From: Lysobacter capsici
GTDB lineage: Bacteria > Pseudomonadota > Gammaproteobacteria > Xanthomonadales > Xanthomonadaceae
Length of the DNA stretch: 64,000 bases
Assembly: GCF_014779555.2 (NCBI RefSeq)
Contig: NZ_CP094357.1
Coordinates: 5,518,001 to 5,582,000, forward strand
Direction of reading: 5' to 3'
Within the stretch, counting starts at the first letter, position 1; every line of letters begins with the position of its first letter. Position numbers and translations under genes: made by a program. The notes below the pieces were generated by a model, which saw nothing but the letters and a program-made list of their open reading frames with translations, did no database searches and was not told where the DNA came from. Shown one piece after another: positions 51,450-64,000 of this stretch.

Positions 51450-53104
51450 CACGTCGCGCGCTCCGGTTGACGCATGCGGAACCGCTCGGCCAGCGCCGCG
51501 CGCGCCGGCTCGGCGATGCGCGGGTCGTGCTCGATCCGGTACGGATGCACCGGCCATTTGTGGAAGCACGATTGCCAGTATTCGTAAGTGCGCAGATCGT
51601 CCGGCGTGCCCCAGCACAGGTAGTGCGAGACCTCGAACACCCGCACCTTCAGGCCCAGCGCGAGCGCGTCGTTGATGCAGGTGTCGACGTAGAACTCGCC
51701 GTTGACGCGGCCGTCGCGGGCGATCATCGCCTCGGCGGCGGCGACGAAATCGCCGGCGCGGCGGAAGCTGAAGGTGCCCAGCACGATCGGATCGCGCGCC
51801 GGATCGGCCAGCGGCTGTTTGACCGAGACCGAGCGCACCGCGCCGTCGGCTTCATCGACCCAGCCGTAATGGGTCGGCCGCCGCGCCGCGCCGGGATAGC
51901 CGCGCGCGACCCACACCAGCACGTCGGTATCGGCATCGTCGAGCAAGACCGACAACGCCTGCGCATCGAACACCGCGCCGTTGTCGCAGGCGCCGATGGT
52001 CAAAGGCTGCCGCGGATCGATCCCGTCCAGGCCGAGCAGGCAGGTGCGCGCCTGTCCGTCGGTGACCCGCTCCAGATCGATCAGCACGCAATCGGGAAAG
52101 CGGCTGCGCAGCGCTTCGGCGATGCGGCCGCGGCCGGGAATGTCGCGGCGCTGCACGAACACGCGCTGCGCCGGCTCAGGCAGATCGCGCGCGGCCTGCA
52201 CCACCATCGGCTCGCCCGATACGTCGATCAACGGCTTCGGGTCGGCATAGCCTTCGGCGCTGAAACGCGAACCCAGACCGGCCATCGGCACCATCACCGC
52301 GCCGCGCTGGCGCGGCGGCGGTTGCGCGCGCGCCGGATCGGCCAGACCGCGGAACGCCTCGGACCAGTAGCGGTATTCCTCCAGGTCCTGCGGCGTACCC
52401 CACTGCATGAAGTGGTTGAGTTCGTAGACCGCGATGCGGCGGCCGTCTTCGAGCATCGGCTTGTAGGCCAGGCTGACATAGCGCTCGCCGCCGACGATCA
52501 GGTCCGGCCGCGCCATCGTGCGCTCGAACGCGTCGCGCATCAGCGCGCCGGAGCCGAAGTAATAAGTGCCGCTGGAGGCGAATTCGCTGCGCGGCTGATC
52601 GGTGTAGGGCTGTTTTTCCTGGATGTCGAGCACCCGCCCGCGATCGCTGCGCACGTAGGCGTAGTTGGTCGAGCCCATCATGTGCGGATGAAAGCCGGTG
52701 TAGCAGGGGATCGCGCCGTCGCAACCGCTGCTCAGCACGAAATCCTTGAAATCCGCGTAATCCCAGCTGCAAGTGAAATCGCAGTAATTGACCACCGTCG
52801 GCTCGGCCGGATCGATGTGCTCGATCGCCTGCAACACCGCGTTGACCGGGCCGAGCTTGTGCGGCGCGATGCCGACGATGCGGCCGGTCGGGCAGTATCG
52901 CGCCAGCTGTTCGGCCATGCGGTACGACGGTTCGTCCAGATGCTCGCGATTGCAGATGAAGACGAACTGGGTTTCGCCCGGAAACAGGTCGATGACGTGA
53001 GCGATGATCGGCTTTCCGTCGACTTCGATCAGCGGCTTGGGCACGCGATAGCCCGCGCGCCTGAAGCGTTCGCCGAAACCGGACATGGGAACTACGATCT
53101 GCAT
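51446..53104 (-). CDS. Tandem (two-domain) sugar/polyol-phosphate nucleotidyltransferase
   Basis: 552 residues made of two homologous NTP_transferase domains. Domain A (1-~255) starts MQIVVPMSGFGERFRRAGYR-VPKPLIEV; domain B (~275-520) starts GAVMVPMAGLGSRFSAEGYA-DPKPLIDV. Both keep the NTP loop (GxGxRF), the PKPLI segment, and a late CWGTP/QWGTP motif. They would activate sugar or polyol phosphates with CTP/UTP/dTTP. Whether both domains are active is unclear: A keeps VVNYCDFTCSWDY and B has LTIGACDNGAVFD, so a metal-binding Asp is likely in both. ATG 53104 with AGGA ribosome-binding site; 35 bases after the aldolase stop. Confidence 0.87.
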   Translation of the reverse strand: MQIVVPMSGFGERFRRAGYRVPKPLIEVDGKPIIAHVIDLFPGETQFVFICNREHLDEPSYRMAEQLARYCPTGRIVGIAPHKLGPVNAVLQAIEHIDPAEPTVVNYCDFTCSWDYADFKDFVLSSGCDGAIPCYTGFHPHMMGSTNYAYVRSDRGRVLDIQEKQPYTDQPRSEFASSGTYYFGSGALMRDAFERTMARPDLIVGGERYVSLAYKPMLEDGRRIAVYELNHFMQWGTPQDLEEYRYWSEAFRGLADPARAQPPPRQRGAVMVPMAGLGSRFSAEGYADPKPLIDVSGEPMVVQAARDLPEPAQRVFVQRRDIPGRGRIAEALRSRFPDCVLIDLERVTDGQARTCLLGLDGIDPRQPLTIGACDNGAVFDAQALSVLLDDADTDVLVWVARGYPGAARRPTHYGWVDEADGAVRSVSVKQPLADPARDPIVLGTFSFRRAGDFVAAAEAMIARDGRVNGEFYVDTCINDALALGLKVRVFEVSHYLCWGTPDDLRTYEYWQSCFHKWPVHPYRIEHDPRIAEPARAALAERFRMRQPERATW

Positions 53105-53139
53105 GGATTCCTTCCGTGGATCTGTTCGCGATGGATGGA

Positions 53140-54240
53140 TCAGTTGTGTGTCCGCACCAGCGAACGTCGGTATTTCTCGGCTTCCCAGTCGATAAGCGCG
53201 GCCACGTCGGCCTCGCCCAGGCGCACCAGGCCGTCGTCCTCGCACACCCGCAGCGCGACCAGCGCCAGGCACTGCAACATCGCCTGCGCACCGTCCGACA
53301 GGCCCGGCACGGTCAGCACGCCGGCGCCGGGCACCAGCGCGAACGCCGGCGCGACGCCACTGTCGGCGGTGGTGCGTTCGACCGCCTGCGACAAGGATTC
53401 GCCCTCGCCCACCACCGCCGCGCAATGCCCCAGGAACACCGCGTGATCGGGGTACAGCACGCCGGCGCGCGCGATCTGCAAAGCCTGCGCATCGGTCGCC
53501 AGCCCGTGCACCGATTCGGTGCCCGGCAGCGCCCACTGCAGATCATTGACCGCAGCCAGTCGCTGCGGCTGCGACGGCGGCGCGACGCGTTCGACGATCG
53601 CCACGCGGCGTTCGACCTCGGCCAGCAGCGCATCGGCCTGAACGCGGTCGTTCGCGCCGATCACCAGGCCGTGATTGGCCAGCACCAGCACGTCCGGCGA
53701 GCGCGCGGACAGCACCTGGGCGACCGCGCGCGTCAGCGGATAGCCAGGTCGTTGATACGGAATCCACGCCCAGTCGAGGCCATCGAGCAGCGTCGCCAAC
53801 CGCGCTTGCGCGCGTGTGCGTATAGCCCACGCGATCGTGTTCACCGAGTGCACATGGACCACCAGCGGATGCGGCAGCAGTGCATGCAGCGAGGTTTCGA
53901 TCGACGGCCGCAGCGTCAGCGCGCTGCCGAGCTGGGCCAGACGGGCTTCGCCGTCCTCGTGCCGCAGCGCGTCGCGCACCTTAGCTAATGGCAGCGGGAC
54001 GAAGATGTCGCGCTCGCGCGCATGCGCAAGCCACGTGCCAGAAGCCTTCACCCACAGCACGTCATCGCGTTTAAGCGATGTGTTGCCGCCACCACCCTGC
54101 ACCAACAACGGATCGGCACCGATCCGCGCAGACAGGTCGATTAGATCGGTCAAAAAGTCGATGTTGACCACATCACCCACCCATGGGCAATGCTCGTTTC
54201 CGGCACCTTCGGCGCCTGTATGAACAGCCATTCCATGCAT
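53140..54240 (-). CDS. Class II aldolase/adducin-family protein (long form)
   Basis: 366 residues, longer than ordinary class II aldolases (~215). Motifs: LLVQGGGGNTSLKRDDVLWV (phosphate-binding GGNxS), KASGTWLAHARERDIF, zinc ligands in HPLVVHVHSVN (HxH) and ANHGLVIG. The last ~130 residues are an extra domain (ALPGTESVHGLATDAQALQI). Such long forms occur in polysaccharide loci next to nucleotidyltransferases. They may make or isomerise a short sugar (for example fuculose or tetrulose type), which is inference. ATG 54240 with a G-rich ribosome-binding site; the frame is open far upstream on the minus strand but only as an antisense shadow of the NRPS gene. First gene of the operon. Confidence 0.82.
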   Translation of the reverse strand: MHGMAVHTGAEGAGNEHCPWVGDVVNIDFLTDLIDLSARIGADPLLVQGGGGNTSLKRDDVLWVKASGTWLAHARERDIFVPLPLAKVRDALRHEDGEARLAQLGSALTLRPSIETSLHALLPHPLVVHVHSVNTIAWAIRTRAQARLATLLDGLDWAWIPYQRPGYPLTRAVAQVLSARSPDVLVLANHGLVIGANDRVQADALLAEVERRVAIVERVAPPSQPQRLAAVNDLQWALPGTESVHGLATDAQALQIARAGVLYPDHAVFLGHCAAVVGEGESLSQAVERTTADSGVAPAFALVPGAGVLTVPGLSDGAQAMLQCLALVALRVCEDDGLVRLGEADVAALIDWEAEKYRRSLVRTHN

Positions 54241-54579
54241 AGCCCCCCGGCTAAAAAAAACTCCTGAAATCCCCTTAACGCAGCGGTATTTGAGAATCGG
54301 ACGCCCCCGTCCGTTCCCTGCAGCGCGCCGTTGGTCGGCACCGTAATCGTTTCCCCTGCCGAGAATTCGAGGTCTCGACAACCGATTGCGGCCCGCTTTG
54401 TGCCTAAGCCCCGTTATGTGGATAGGATATACGCGGGGGGCACAGCCAACAGCATGCCTAGGATGATAGCGGCCACATGCCGTGCGTAACAACATCTCAT
54501 GGTTTGCGAATAGTGCGTGCCATAAAAACGCCGACAGGGTAGGTCGGCTGACGAGAGTCGTCACAAGGAAGGTAGAGGG
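54241..54579. promoter_or_regulatory. Divergent control region between the glycan operon and the NRPS genes
   Basis: 339 bp, no gene. On the NRPS side a candidate -10 (taggat or gatata, 54423-54430) follows ttgtgc (54398) at loose spacing. The 5' leader contains a hairpin GCCGAC-agggtag-GTCGGC (54530-54548) and a dyad TGACGA-GAG-TCGTCA (54549-54563), then the ribosome-binding site AAGGAAGG. The dyad overlaps the leader and could be an operator or RNA stem. On the aldolase side a G-run serves as Shine-Dalgarno. Promoter calls are tentative. Confidence 0.45.
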
Positions 54580-57929
<3,350 letters not shown>

Positions 57930-57933
<4 letters not shown>

Positions 57934-60900
57934 GTGAGCTCGACGCACGTCTGGCCGGCCTGTCGCCGGAAAAACGCGCGCTGCTGTTGCAGCAACTGGG
58001 CCGCAAGCAAAACGCGGCCCCGAAGCAGGACATCGTTCGTCGTCAGCGGCCGGCGCGCCTGCCGCTGTCGTTCGCCCAGCAGCGCCTGTGGATCCTCGAC
58101 CAGCTCGACCCGGGCTCGGCGGTCTACAACGTGCCGTTGACCCTGTGGCTGCGCGGCCCGCTCGACGCCGCGCTGATCCAGCGCGCGCTCGACGAGATCC
58201 TGCGCCGTCACGAAAGCCTGCGCTCGGTCGCGCGCGCCGACGACGACGGCCCGTTCCAGGTGGTGCTGCCGCCGACCACGGTGCAGATGGCGCAGCAGGA
58301 CCTGCGTCATCTGGCCGAACCGGCGCGCGAAGCGGCGGCGTTCGAACTCGCGCGCGCCGAGGCGGCGCGCTCGTTCGACATCCACAACGGCCCGTTGTTG
58401 AGCGCCACGCTGAGCCGGGTCGAGGACGAACGTCACCTGCTGACCGTCAACGCCCATCACATCGCCGTCGACGGCTGGTCGCTCGGCATCGTGCTGGACG
58501 AGTTGCAGCAGCTGTACGCGGCTTATCGCGACGGCGGCCCCTCGCCGCTGGCCGAGCCGGAGGTGCAATACGTCGATTACGCGCTGTGGCAGCGCGATCA
58601 GTTCGAAAACCAGGTGCTGGCCAAGCAGCTCGACTACTGGAAGCAGCAGTTGTCCGGGCGCCTGCCGGTGCTGGAACTGCCGGGCGACCGCTCGCGTCCG
58701 GCCTTGCAGAGCCATCGCGGCCAGGTGTTCCGCGACGCGGTGCCGGCCGAGTTGTACGAGGACGTCAAGCGCCTGAGCCGGCAGGAAGGCGCGACCGCGT
58801 TCATGACCGTGCTGGCCGCGTTCAACACCCTGCTGATGCGTTATTCGGGTCAGTCCGACCAGATCGTCGGCGTCGGCATCGCCAACCGCAATCGCCAGGA
58901 ACTCGAGTCGCTGGTCGGCTTCTTCGTCAACACCCTGGCGGTGCGCAACGACCTGTCCGGCGATCCGAGCTTCCGCGAGCTGCTCGCGCGGGTGCGCGAC
59001 ACCACCCTCAACGCCCAGTCCAATCAGGATCTGCCGATCGAGCGGTTGATGGAAGAGCTCGATCTGGACCGGGCGCTGAGCCATTCGCCGTTGTTCCAGG
59101 TCATGCTGTTCTTCCAGAATTTCCCCGGCGAATCCAACCGCGTCTCCGGCCTCGACATGAGTCCGGTGACCTTCGACGCGATCAACCAGGGCACCGCGCG
59201 CAACGACCTGTCGCTGTTCGCCAGCGAGCATCACGGCGCCTTGCAGCTGTTCTTCGAATACGCGAGCGATCTGTTCGACGAAGCCACCGTGGCCGCGTTC
59301 TCGCGCCATCTGATCCAGCTGCTGCGCTCGGTGGTCGCCGACCCGTCCAAGCGCCTGAGCGAAATCGACATCCTCGGCGACGACGAACGCCGGCAACTGC
59401 TGCGCGACTGGAACGACACCGCGCGCGCGCTGCCGGCCGATCCGACCCTGCATGCCTTGTTCGAAGCGCAGGCCGCGCGCACCCCCGATGCGATCGCGGT
59501 CGAGCAGAACGGCGTGCGCGTGAGCTACGCCGAACTCGACGCCCAGGCCGAGGCCATCGCCCGCGCCCTGGTCGCGCGCGGCACCGCGCGCGGCGACATG
59601 ATCGGCCTGTTCGTCGAACGCAGTCCGCGCATGCTCGCGGCGATGCTCGGCGCGCTCAAGGCCGGCGCGGCCTACGTGCCGATGGACCCGAGTTATCCGA
59701 GCGAACGGCTGCGCTTCATGCTCGAGGACGCCGCCCCGCGCGTGGTCCTCGGCGAACGCGCCCTGCTCGCGCAGTTGCCGGCATCGACCAGCCCGACCCT
59801 CGCCCTCGAGGACGCGCTCGCCGCGCCCGCGGGTCAGCGCGTCGCCGCCGGCGTCGGTCCCGACGACATCGCCTATGTGATCTTCACCTCGGGCTCTACC
59901 GGCCGCCCCAAGGGCGTGCAGATCCCGCACCGCGCCGCCGCCAACTTCCTGAGCTCGATGGCGCGCGAACCCGGCCTGAGCGCCGGCGATGCGGTCTGCG
60001 CGGTGACCACGCTGTCGTTCGACATCGCCCTGCTCGAGCTGATGCTGCCGCTCACCGTCGGCGCGCGCGTGGTGCTGGCCGATCGCGAAACCGTCGGCGA
60101 CGGCGCCGCCCTGGCGCGCTTGATCGAACGCTCGGCCAGCACCGTCATGCAGGCCACGCCGGCGACCTGGCGCATGTTGCTCGACGCCGGCTGGCGCGGC
60201 GCCGCGAACCTGCGCCTGCTGTGCGGCGGCGAAGCGCTGCCGCGCGAACTCGCCGACCGACTGCTGGCGTGCTGCGGCGAACTGTGGAACCTGTACGGCC
60301 CGACCGAAACCACGGTGTGGTCGACGGTCGAACGCGTGCGGCCCGGCGAGGAAGCGATCAGCATCGGCACGCCGATCGCCAACACCCAGGTCTACATCGT
60401 CGATCGCCAGATGCAGCCGGTTCCGGCCGGCGTGCCCGGCGAATTGCTGATCGGCGGCCTCGGCGTCGCCCGCGGCTACCTCGACCGGCCCGATCTGACC
60501 GGCGAAAAGTTCATCGCCGATCCGTTCGGTGCGCACGCAGACACGAATGCCGACGCGCGCCTGTACCGCACCGGCGATCTCGCCCGCTGGCGTCGCGACG
60601 GTCGTCTGGAAGTGCTCGGCCGCATCGATCATCAGGTCAAGCTGCGCGGCTTCCGCATCGAACTGGGCGAAATCGAATCGGTCCTGGCCGAACAGCCCAA
60701 CGTGCTGCAGGCGGTGGTGATCTGCCGCGAAGACCGTCCCGGCGACAAGCGTTTGGTGGCTTACATCGTGCCGCGCGCGAGCGACGCGTTCGACACCGGC
60801 GCCGCGCGTGCCGCCGCGCGCCAGCGCCTGCCCGACTACATGCTGCCCTCGGCCTGGGTCGTGCTGGAGCAACTGCCGCTGACGCCGAACGGCAAGGTCG

Positions 60901-61286
60901 ATCGCCTCGCCCTGCCGGCGCCGGAAGCCGGCGCCGCCGAAGCCGATCGCTACCTCGCGCCGCGCAACGGCGAAGAAGCCACGCTGGCCGCTCTGTGGGC
61001 GGAAGTGTTGGGGCTCGAACGCGTCAGCATCGACGGCGATTTCTTCGAACTCGGCGGCCACTCGCTGCTCGCGACCCAGCTGGTCACCCGCATCAACAAG
61101 GCCTTCGGCGGCGAAACCCCGCTGCGCGCCTTGTTCGAAGCGCCGACCGTGGCCGGCTTCGCGCAGTGGCTGATGCAACAGCGGGTCGACAGCGTCGACG
61201 CCGACGATCTGCTCGGCATGCTCGATCAGCTCGAAGGCTTGTCCGACGACGAAATCCAGGCCCTGCTCGCCGACGCCGGCGCTTGA
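57930..61286 (+). CDS. Nonribosomal peptide synthetase, single module C-A-T (module 2, glycine-like)
   Basis: 1118 residues. Docking-like start MSELDARLAGLSPEKRALLL; C domain HHIAVDG (H176-G182); A domain with A3 IFTSGSTGRPKG at 651 onward; T domain Ser1045 in ELGGHSLLATQL; C-terminal tail EGLSDDEIQALLADAGA. Aligning the A4-A5 region by hand to GrsA PheA gives D-I-L-Q-L-G-L-V-W, differing at one position from the published glycine code DILQLGLIWK. The A domain shares long near-identical stretches with module 1 (LADRLL.CCGELWNLYGPTE), so the modules are recent duplicates or have undergone gene conversion. Start ATG 57930, ATGA-coupled to module 1. Confidence 0.95.
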
Positions 61287-61314
61287 TCGCACTTTCAAGG
61301 ACGAACCGCACCGC

Positions 61315-64000
61315 ATGAACCCGTCTTCCTCCAATCCCGCCGACACCGGCGCCGACACCACCGTCTCCGACGCGGCGGCCGAGCGACTGGCGCGACTGAG
61401 CCCGCAACAGCGCGAACTGCTGTTGCGTCAGCTCGCCGCGCGCAACGCCGCGGCCGCGCCGAAGCCCGACGCGGTGACGCGCCGCAGCGTCGCCGGCATG
61501 GCGTTGCCGTTGTCGCCGGCGCAGCAGCGGATGTGGTTCTTCGAGCGGTTCCAGCCGGGCACCGGCGCGTATCACGTCTGCGATCACCTTCGCCTGCGCG
61601 GCGCGCTCGATGTCGCCGTCTTGCGCAACGCGTTCGCGCATATCGTTCGCCGTCACGACACCTTGCGCACCGGCTTCAGCGAAGTCGCCGGCGAGCCGCG
61701 CCAGACCGTGTTAGAAGACGTGGCCTTCGACATTCCGACCATCGACCTGAGCCATCTGGCGCCGGAACTGCGCGAGCAGGAAATCCAGCGTCTGGTCGAC
61801 GCCGAGACCGAGCGTCCGTTCGATCTGGGCAAGCCGCCGCTGATGCGCGCGAGCCTGCTGCGGGTCGACGCGCACGATCACGTGCTGATGGTCGTGCTGC
61901 ATCACATCGTCTCCGACGCGTGGTCGATCGGAGTGATCTACGACGAACTCGGCCGTCTGTACGCGGCCGGCCTCGACGGCGCGTCGCTCGACGCGGCATT
62001 GCCCGAACTGGCCGTGCAGTTCGGCGACTGCGTGTTGTGGCAGCGCGAACCGGCGCAGGAACAGCGCGTCGCCGCGCACATGGCGTTCTGGCGCGATGCG
62101 TTGGCCGGCCATGCCGGCCTGCTCGATCTGCCGACCGACCAGCCGCGTTCGGCGACCGCGCTCGGACGCGGACGCCGGCAGTCGCTGCAGCTGCCCAAGG
62201 CCTTGGCCGACGGCGTGGCCGAACTCGCGCGGCGCGAAGGCGCGACCTTGTTCATGGCCTTGCTGGCCGCGTTCCAGACCCTGCTCGCGCGTCACAGCGG
62301 CCAGGACGACATCGTGGTCGGTTCGCCGGTCGCCAACCGCGGCCTGGCCGAATCGACGCCGTTGATCGGCCTGTTCGTCAACACCGTGGCGCTGCGCGGC
62401 GACCTGAGCGGCGATCCCTCGTTCCGTCAGTTGCTGGCGCGCACGCGCTCGCATTGCCTGGACGCGTTCGAACACGTGCAGGCGCCGCTTGAGCGCGTGG
62501 TCGATCAATTGCGGATCGAGCGCGTGCCCGGCCGCACGCCGCTGTTCCAGACCATGTTCGTGCTGCAGAACGCGGTCGGCGCGCCGCTGAGCCTGCCCGG
62601 CCTGGAACTGGACTGGATCAATCCGCAGACCCAGGCCGCGCGCTTCGAACTGACCTTGTCGCTGGCCGCCGGCTCCGACGGCATCAACGGCGTGCTCGAC
62701 TACGACATCGACCTGTTCGACGCCGGCACCGCGCAGCGTCTGCTGCGCCAGTTCGAACACCTGCTCGGCGATGCGCTCGCGCATCCCGACCGGCCGCTGT
62801 CGCAGCTCGCGCTGCTGGACGAGGCCGATCGCAATGAATTGCTGCGTCTGGGCCATGGCGGCGACGCCGAGCTCGACGAGGCGCACGAGCATCTGTACGC
62901 GATGTTCGCGCAGCAGGCCGCGCGCACGCCCGATGCGGTCGCCTTGATCGAACCCGACCGCGAGCTGACCTATCGCGAGCTGCTGCAACGCGCCAACGGC
63001 CTCGGCCTTGCGTTGCAGGCGCTCGGCGTCGGCGCGGAATCGCGGGTCGGCGTATTGACCGATCGCTCGATCGAGGCGCTGGTCGCGGTGCTCGGCGTGC
63101 TCGCCGCGGGCGCGGCCTATCTGCCGCTCGACCCGGCGCATCCGGACGAACGCCTGCATTTCCTGCTCGACGACACCGCCGCGCTGGCGCTGGTGGCGCC
63201 GCCGCAGTGGCGCGCGCGCGCCGACGCCTTGAACCTGCGCGTGCCGGTGCTGATCAGCGACGAAATCGCCGCGTCGGCGAATGCGCCCGCGCTCGAATTC
63301 GCGCCCGGACACGCCGCCTACGTCATCTACACCTCCGGTTCGACCGGCCAGCCCAAGGGCGTGGTGATCGAGCACCGCGGCGCGGCGAATCTGACCCGCG
63401 GCTTCATGGCGCGGCACGATTTCAAGGATCAGCGCTTGCTGATGATCCCGCCGCTGGTGTTCGACGCCTCGGTCGGCGATGTGTTCCCGGCCTTGGCGAG
63501 CGGTTCGGCGTTGGTGCTGCATCCCAATCCGACCGAGCTGGGCCCGTTCGAACTCGAAGCGTTCTGCCGCGAGCACCGGATCAGCGCGATCGACGCGCCG
63601 GCCGCGCTGTGGCGGCGCTGGAGCGAAGGCTGGTCGACGATCGTGCGCAGCGAGCCGCTGCTGCCGCATCTGCGCTTGATGATGATCGGCGGCGAGAGCG
63701 TCGCGGTCGAACAGGTGCGCCGCTTCGCCCAGATCACCGACGGCCGGGTTGCGCTGAGCAATCACTACGGCCCGACCGAGACGTCGGTGTGCGCGGCCAT
63801 GCTCAGCACGGTCGATGCCAGCGAATACGTCGCGCGCGAGCTGCCGATCGGCCGTCCGTTGCCGGGCGTGCGGCTGTACGTGCTCGATCCGCACGGCGCA
63901 TTGGCGCCGCGCGGCGTGGTCGGCGAGCTGTGCATCGGCGGCCTCGGCGTGGCGCGCGGCTATCTCAATCAACCCGAGCTCAGCGCGACGAGTTTTCCGC
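61315..64000 (+). CDS. Nonribosomal peptide synthetase, module 3 (C-A-..., cut by window end)
   Basis: At least 895 residues, open at base 64000. A longer N-terminal linker (MNPSSSNPADTGADTTVSDA) precedes the docking helix. The C domain has H196-HIVSD-A202: HHxxxD is intact but the usual G after D is Ala. The A domain includes A3 VIYTSGSTGQPKG (670 onward) and NHYGPTETSV; the window ends just after the GELCIGGLGVARGYLNQPE segment (A7). Hand-read code D-A-G-I-M-G-H-V-C: no confident substrate. Its C and A domains are clearly more divergent from modules 1/2 than those are from each other. T and any further domains lie downstream. Confidence 0.93.
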   Translation, partial: MNPSSSNPADTGADTTVSDAAAERLARLSPQQRELLLRQLAARNAAAAPKPDAVTRRSVAGMALPLSPAQQRMWFFERFQPGTGAYHVCDHLRLRGALDVAVLRNAFAHIVRRHDTLRTGFSEVAGEPRQTVLEDVAFDIPTIDLSHLAPELREQEIQRLVDAETERPFDLGKPPLMRASLLRVDAHDHVLMVVLHHIVSDAWSIGVIYDELGRLYAAGLDGASLDAALPELAVQFGDCVLWQREPAQEQRVAAHMAFWRDALAGHAGLLDLPTDQPRSATALGRGRRQSLQLPKALADGVAELARREGATLFMALLAAFQTLLARHSGQDDIVVGSPVANRGLAESTPLIGLFVNTVALRGDLSGDPSFRQLLARTRSHCLDAFEHVQAPLERVVDQLRIERVPGRTPLFQTMFVLQNAVGAPLSLPGLELDWINPQTQAARFELTLSLAAGSDGINGVLDYDIDLFDAGTAQRLLRQFEHLLGDALAHPDRPLSQLALLDEADRNELLRLGHGGDAELDEAHEHLYAMFAQQAARTPDAVALIEPDRELTYRELLQRANGLGLALQALGVGAESRVGVLTDRSIEALVAVLGVLAAGAAYLPLDPAHPDERLHFLLDDTAALALVAPPQWRARADALNLRVPVLISDEIAASANAPALEFAPGHAAYVIYTSGSTGQPKGVVIEHRGAANLTRGFMARHDFKDQRLLMIPPLVFDASVGDVFPALASGSALVLHPNPTELGPFELEAFCREHRISAIDAPAALWRRWSEGWSTIVRSEPLLPHLRLMMIGGESVAVEQVRRFAQITDGRVALSNHYGPTETSVCAAMLSTVDASEYVARELPIGRPLPGVRLYVLDPHGALAPRGVVGELCIGGLGVARGYLNQPELSATSFP

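Overview
The window is high-GC DNA (roughly two-thirds G+C by eye) from a gammaproteobacterium that looks like Lysobacter or a close Xanthomonadaceae relative. The evidence is the gene order rsmB-fmt-def / LysM-dprA-smg-...-topA-...-tsaC, a pair of secreted chitin-active LPMOs, an Achromobacter/Lysobacter-type lysyl endopeptidase-like exoprotease, GTAG-headed REP repeats and a nonribosomal peptide synthetase (NRPS) locus. No tRNA, rRNA, CRISPR array, transposase or phage gene was seen. Almost all genes have long open shadows in other frames because of the codon bias; these were left out.

1-16 kb: a housekeeping block for translation initiation (fmt, def), rRNA methylation (rsmB), DNA uptake/processing (dprA), smg, topA and tsaC. 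Two accessory pairs interrupt this block: two GYF_2 (DUF4339) membrane proteins between smg and topA, and two AA10 LPMOs between topA and tsaC. 15-19.5 kb carries small envelope proteins: an EamA half-transporter, two DUF4124 proteins, two convergent paralogous membrane proteins, an SDR oxidoreductase and a small lipoprotein.

19.5-39 kb: sppA, a MATE exporter, DUF3667/DUF4286 proteins, the secreted protease, an operon of a membrane-anchored sigma-region-4-like protein plus DUF3106, priA behind an intergenic region with paired DnaA boxes, a PliG-like lysozyme inhibitor, a NYN-LOTUS RNase-like protein, transaldolase, NDH-2 and rpoH. This section is rich in intergenic repeats. Two of them carry copies of the 3' end of the neighbouring gene.

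39.7-42.7 kb (minus strand): a compact four-gene operon of a SAM methyltransferase, a FemAB/BioF2-like acyltransferase, a small possible alpha/beta-barrel protein and a NanE-like TIM barrel that has lost most of the catalytic residues of true NanE. It may be a small metabolite pathway that has not been described.

42.9-54.2 kb (minus strand): an eight-gene operon, most junctions of which overlap by 1-4 bases. It contains a class II aldolase homologue, a tandem nucleotidyltransferase, a GtrA-GT2 fusion, a GDPD-like phosphodiesterase, a polytopic GT-C-like protein fused to a uridine-kinase-type P-loop kinase, a HAD phosphatase, a GT87-like glycosyltransferase and a DUF5916 outer-membrane barrel. 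I read it as a system that builds a phosphorylated-polyol or sugar-phosphate surface glycan or glycolipid. It is the best candidate here for an undescribed system.

54.6-64 kb (plus strand, divergent from the glycan operon): three consecutive single-module NRPS genes (C-A-T, C-A-T, C-A-...). The third runs off the window. A hand-read specificity code suggests that module 2 uses glycine.
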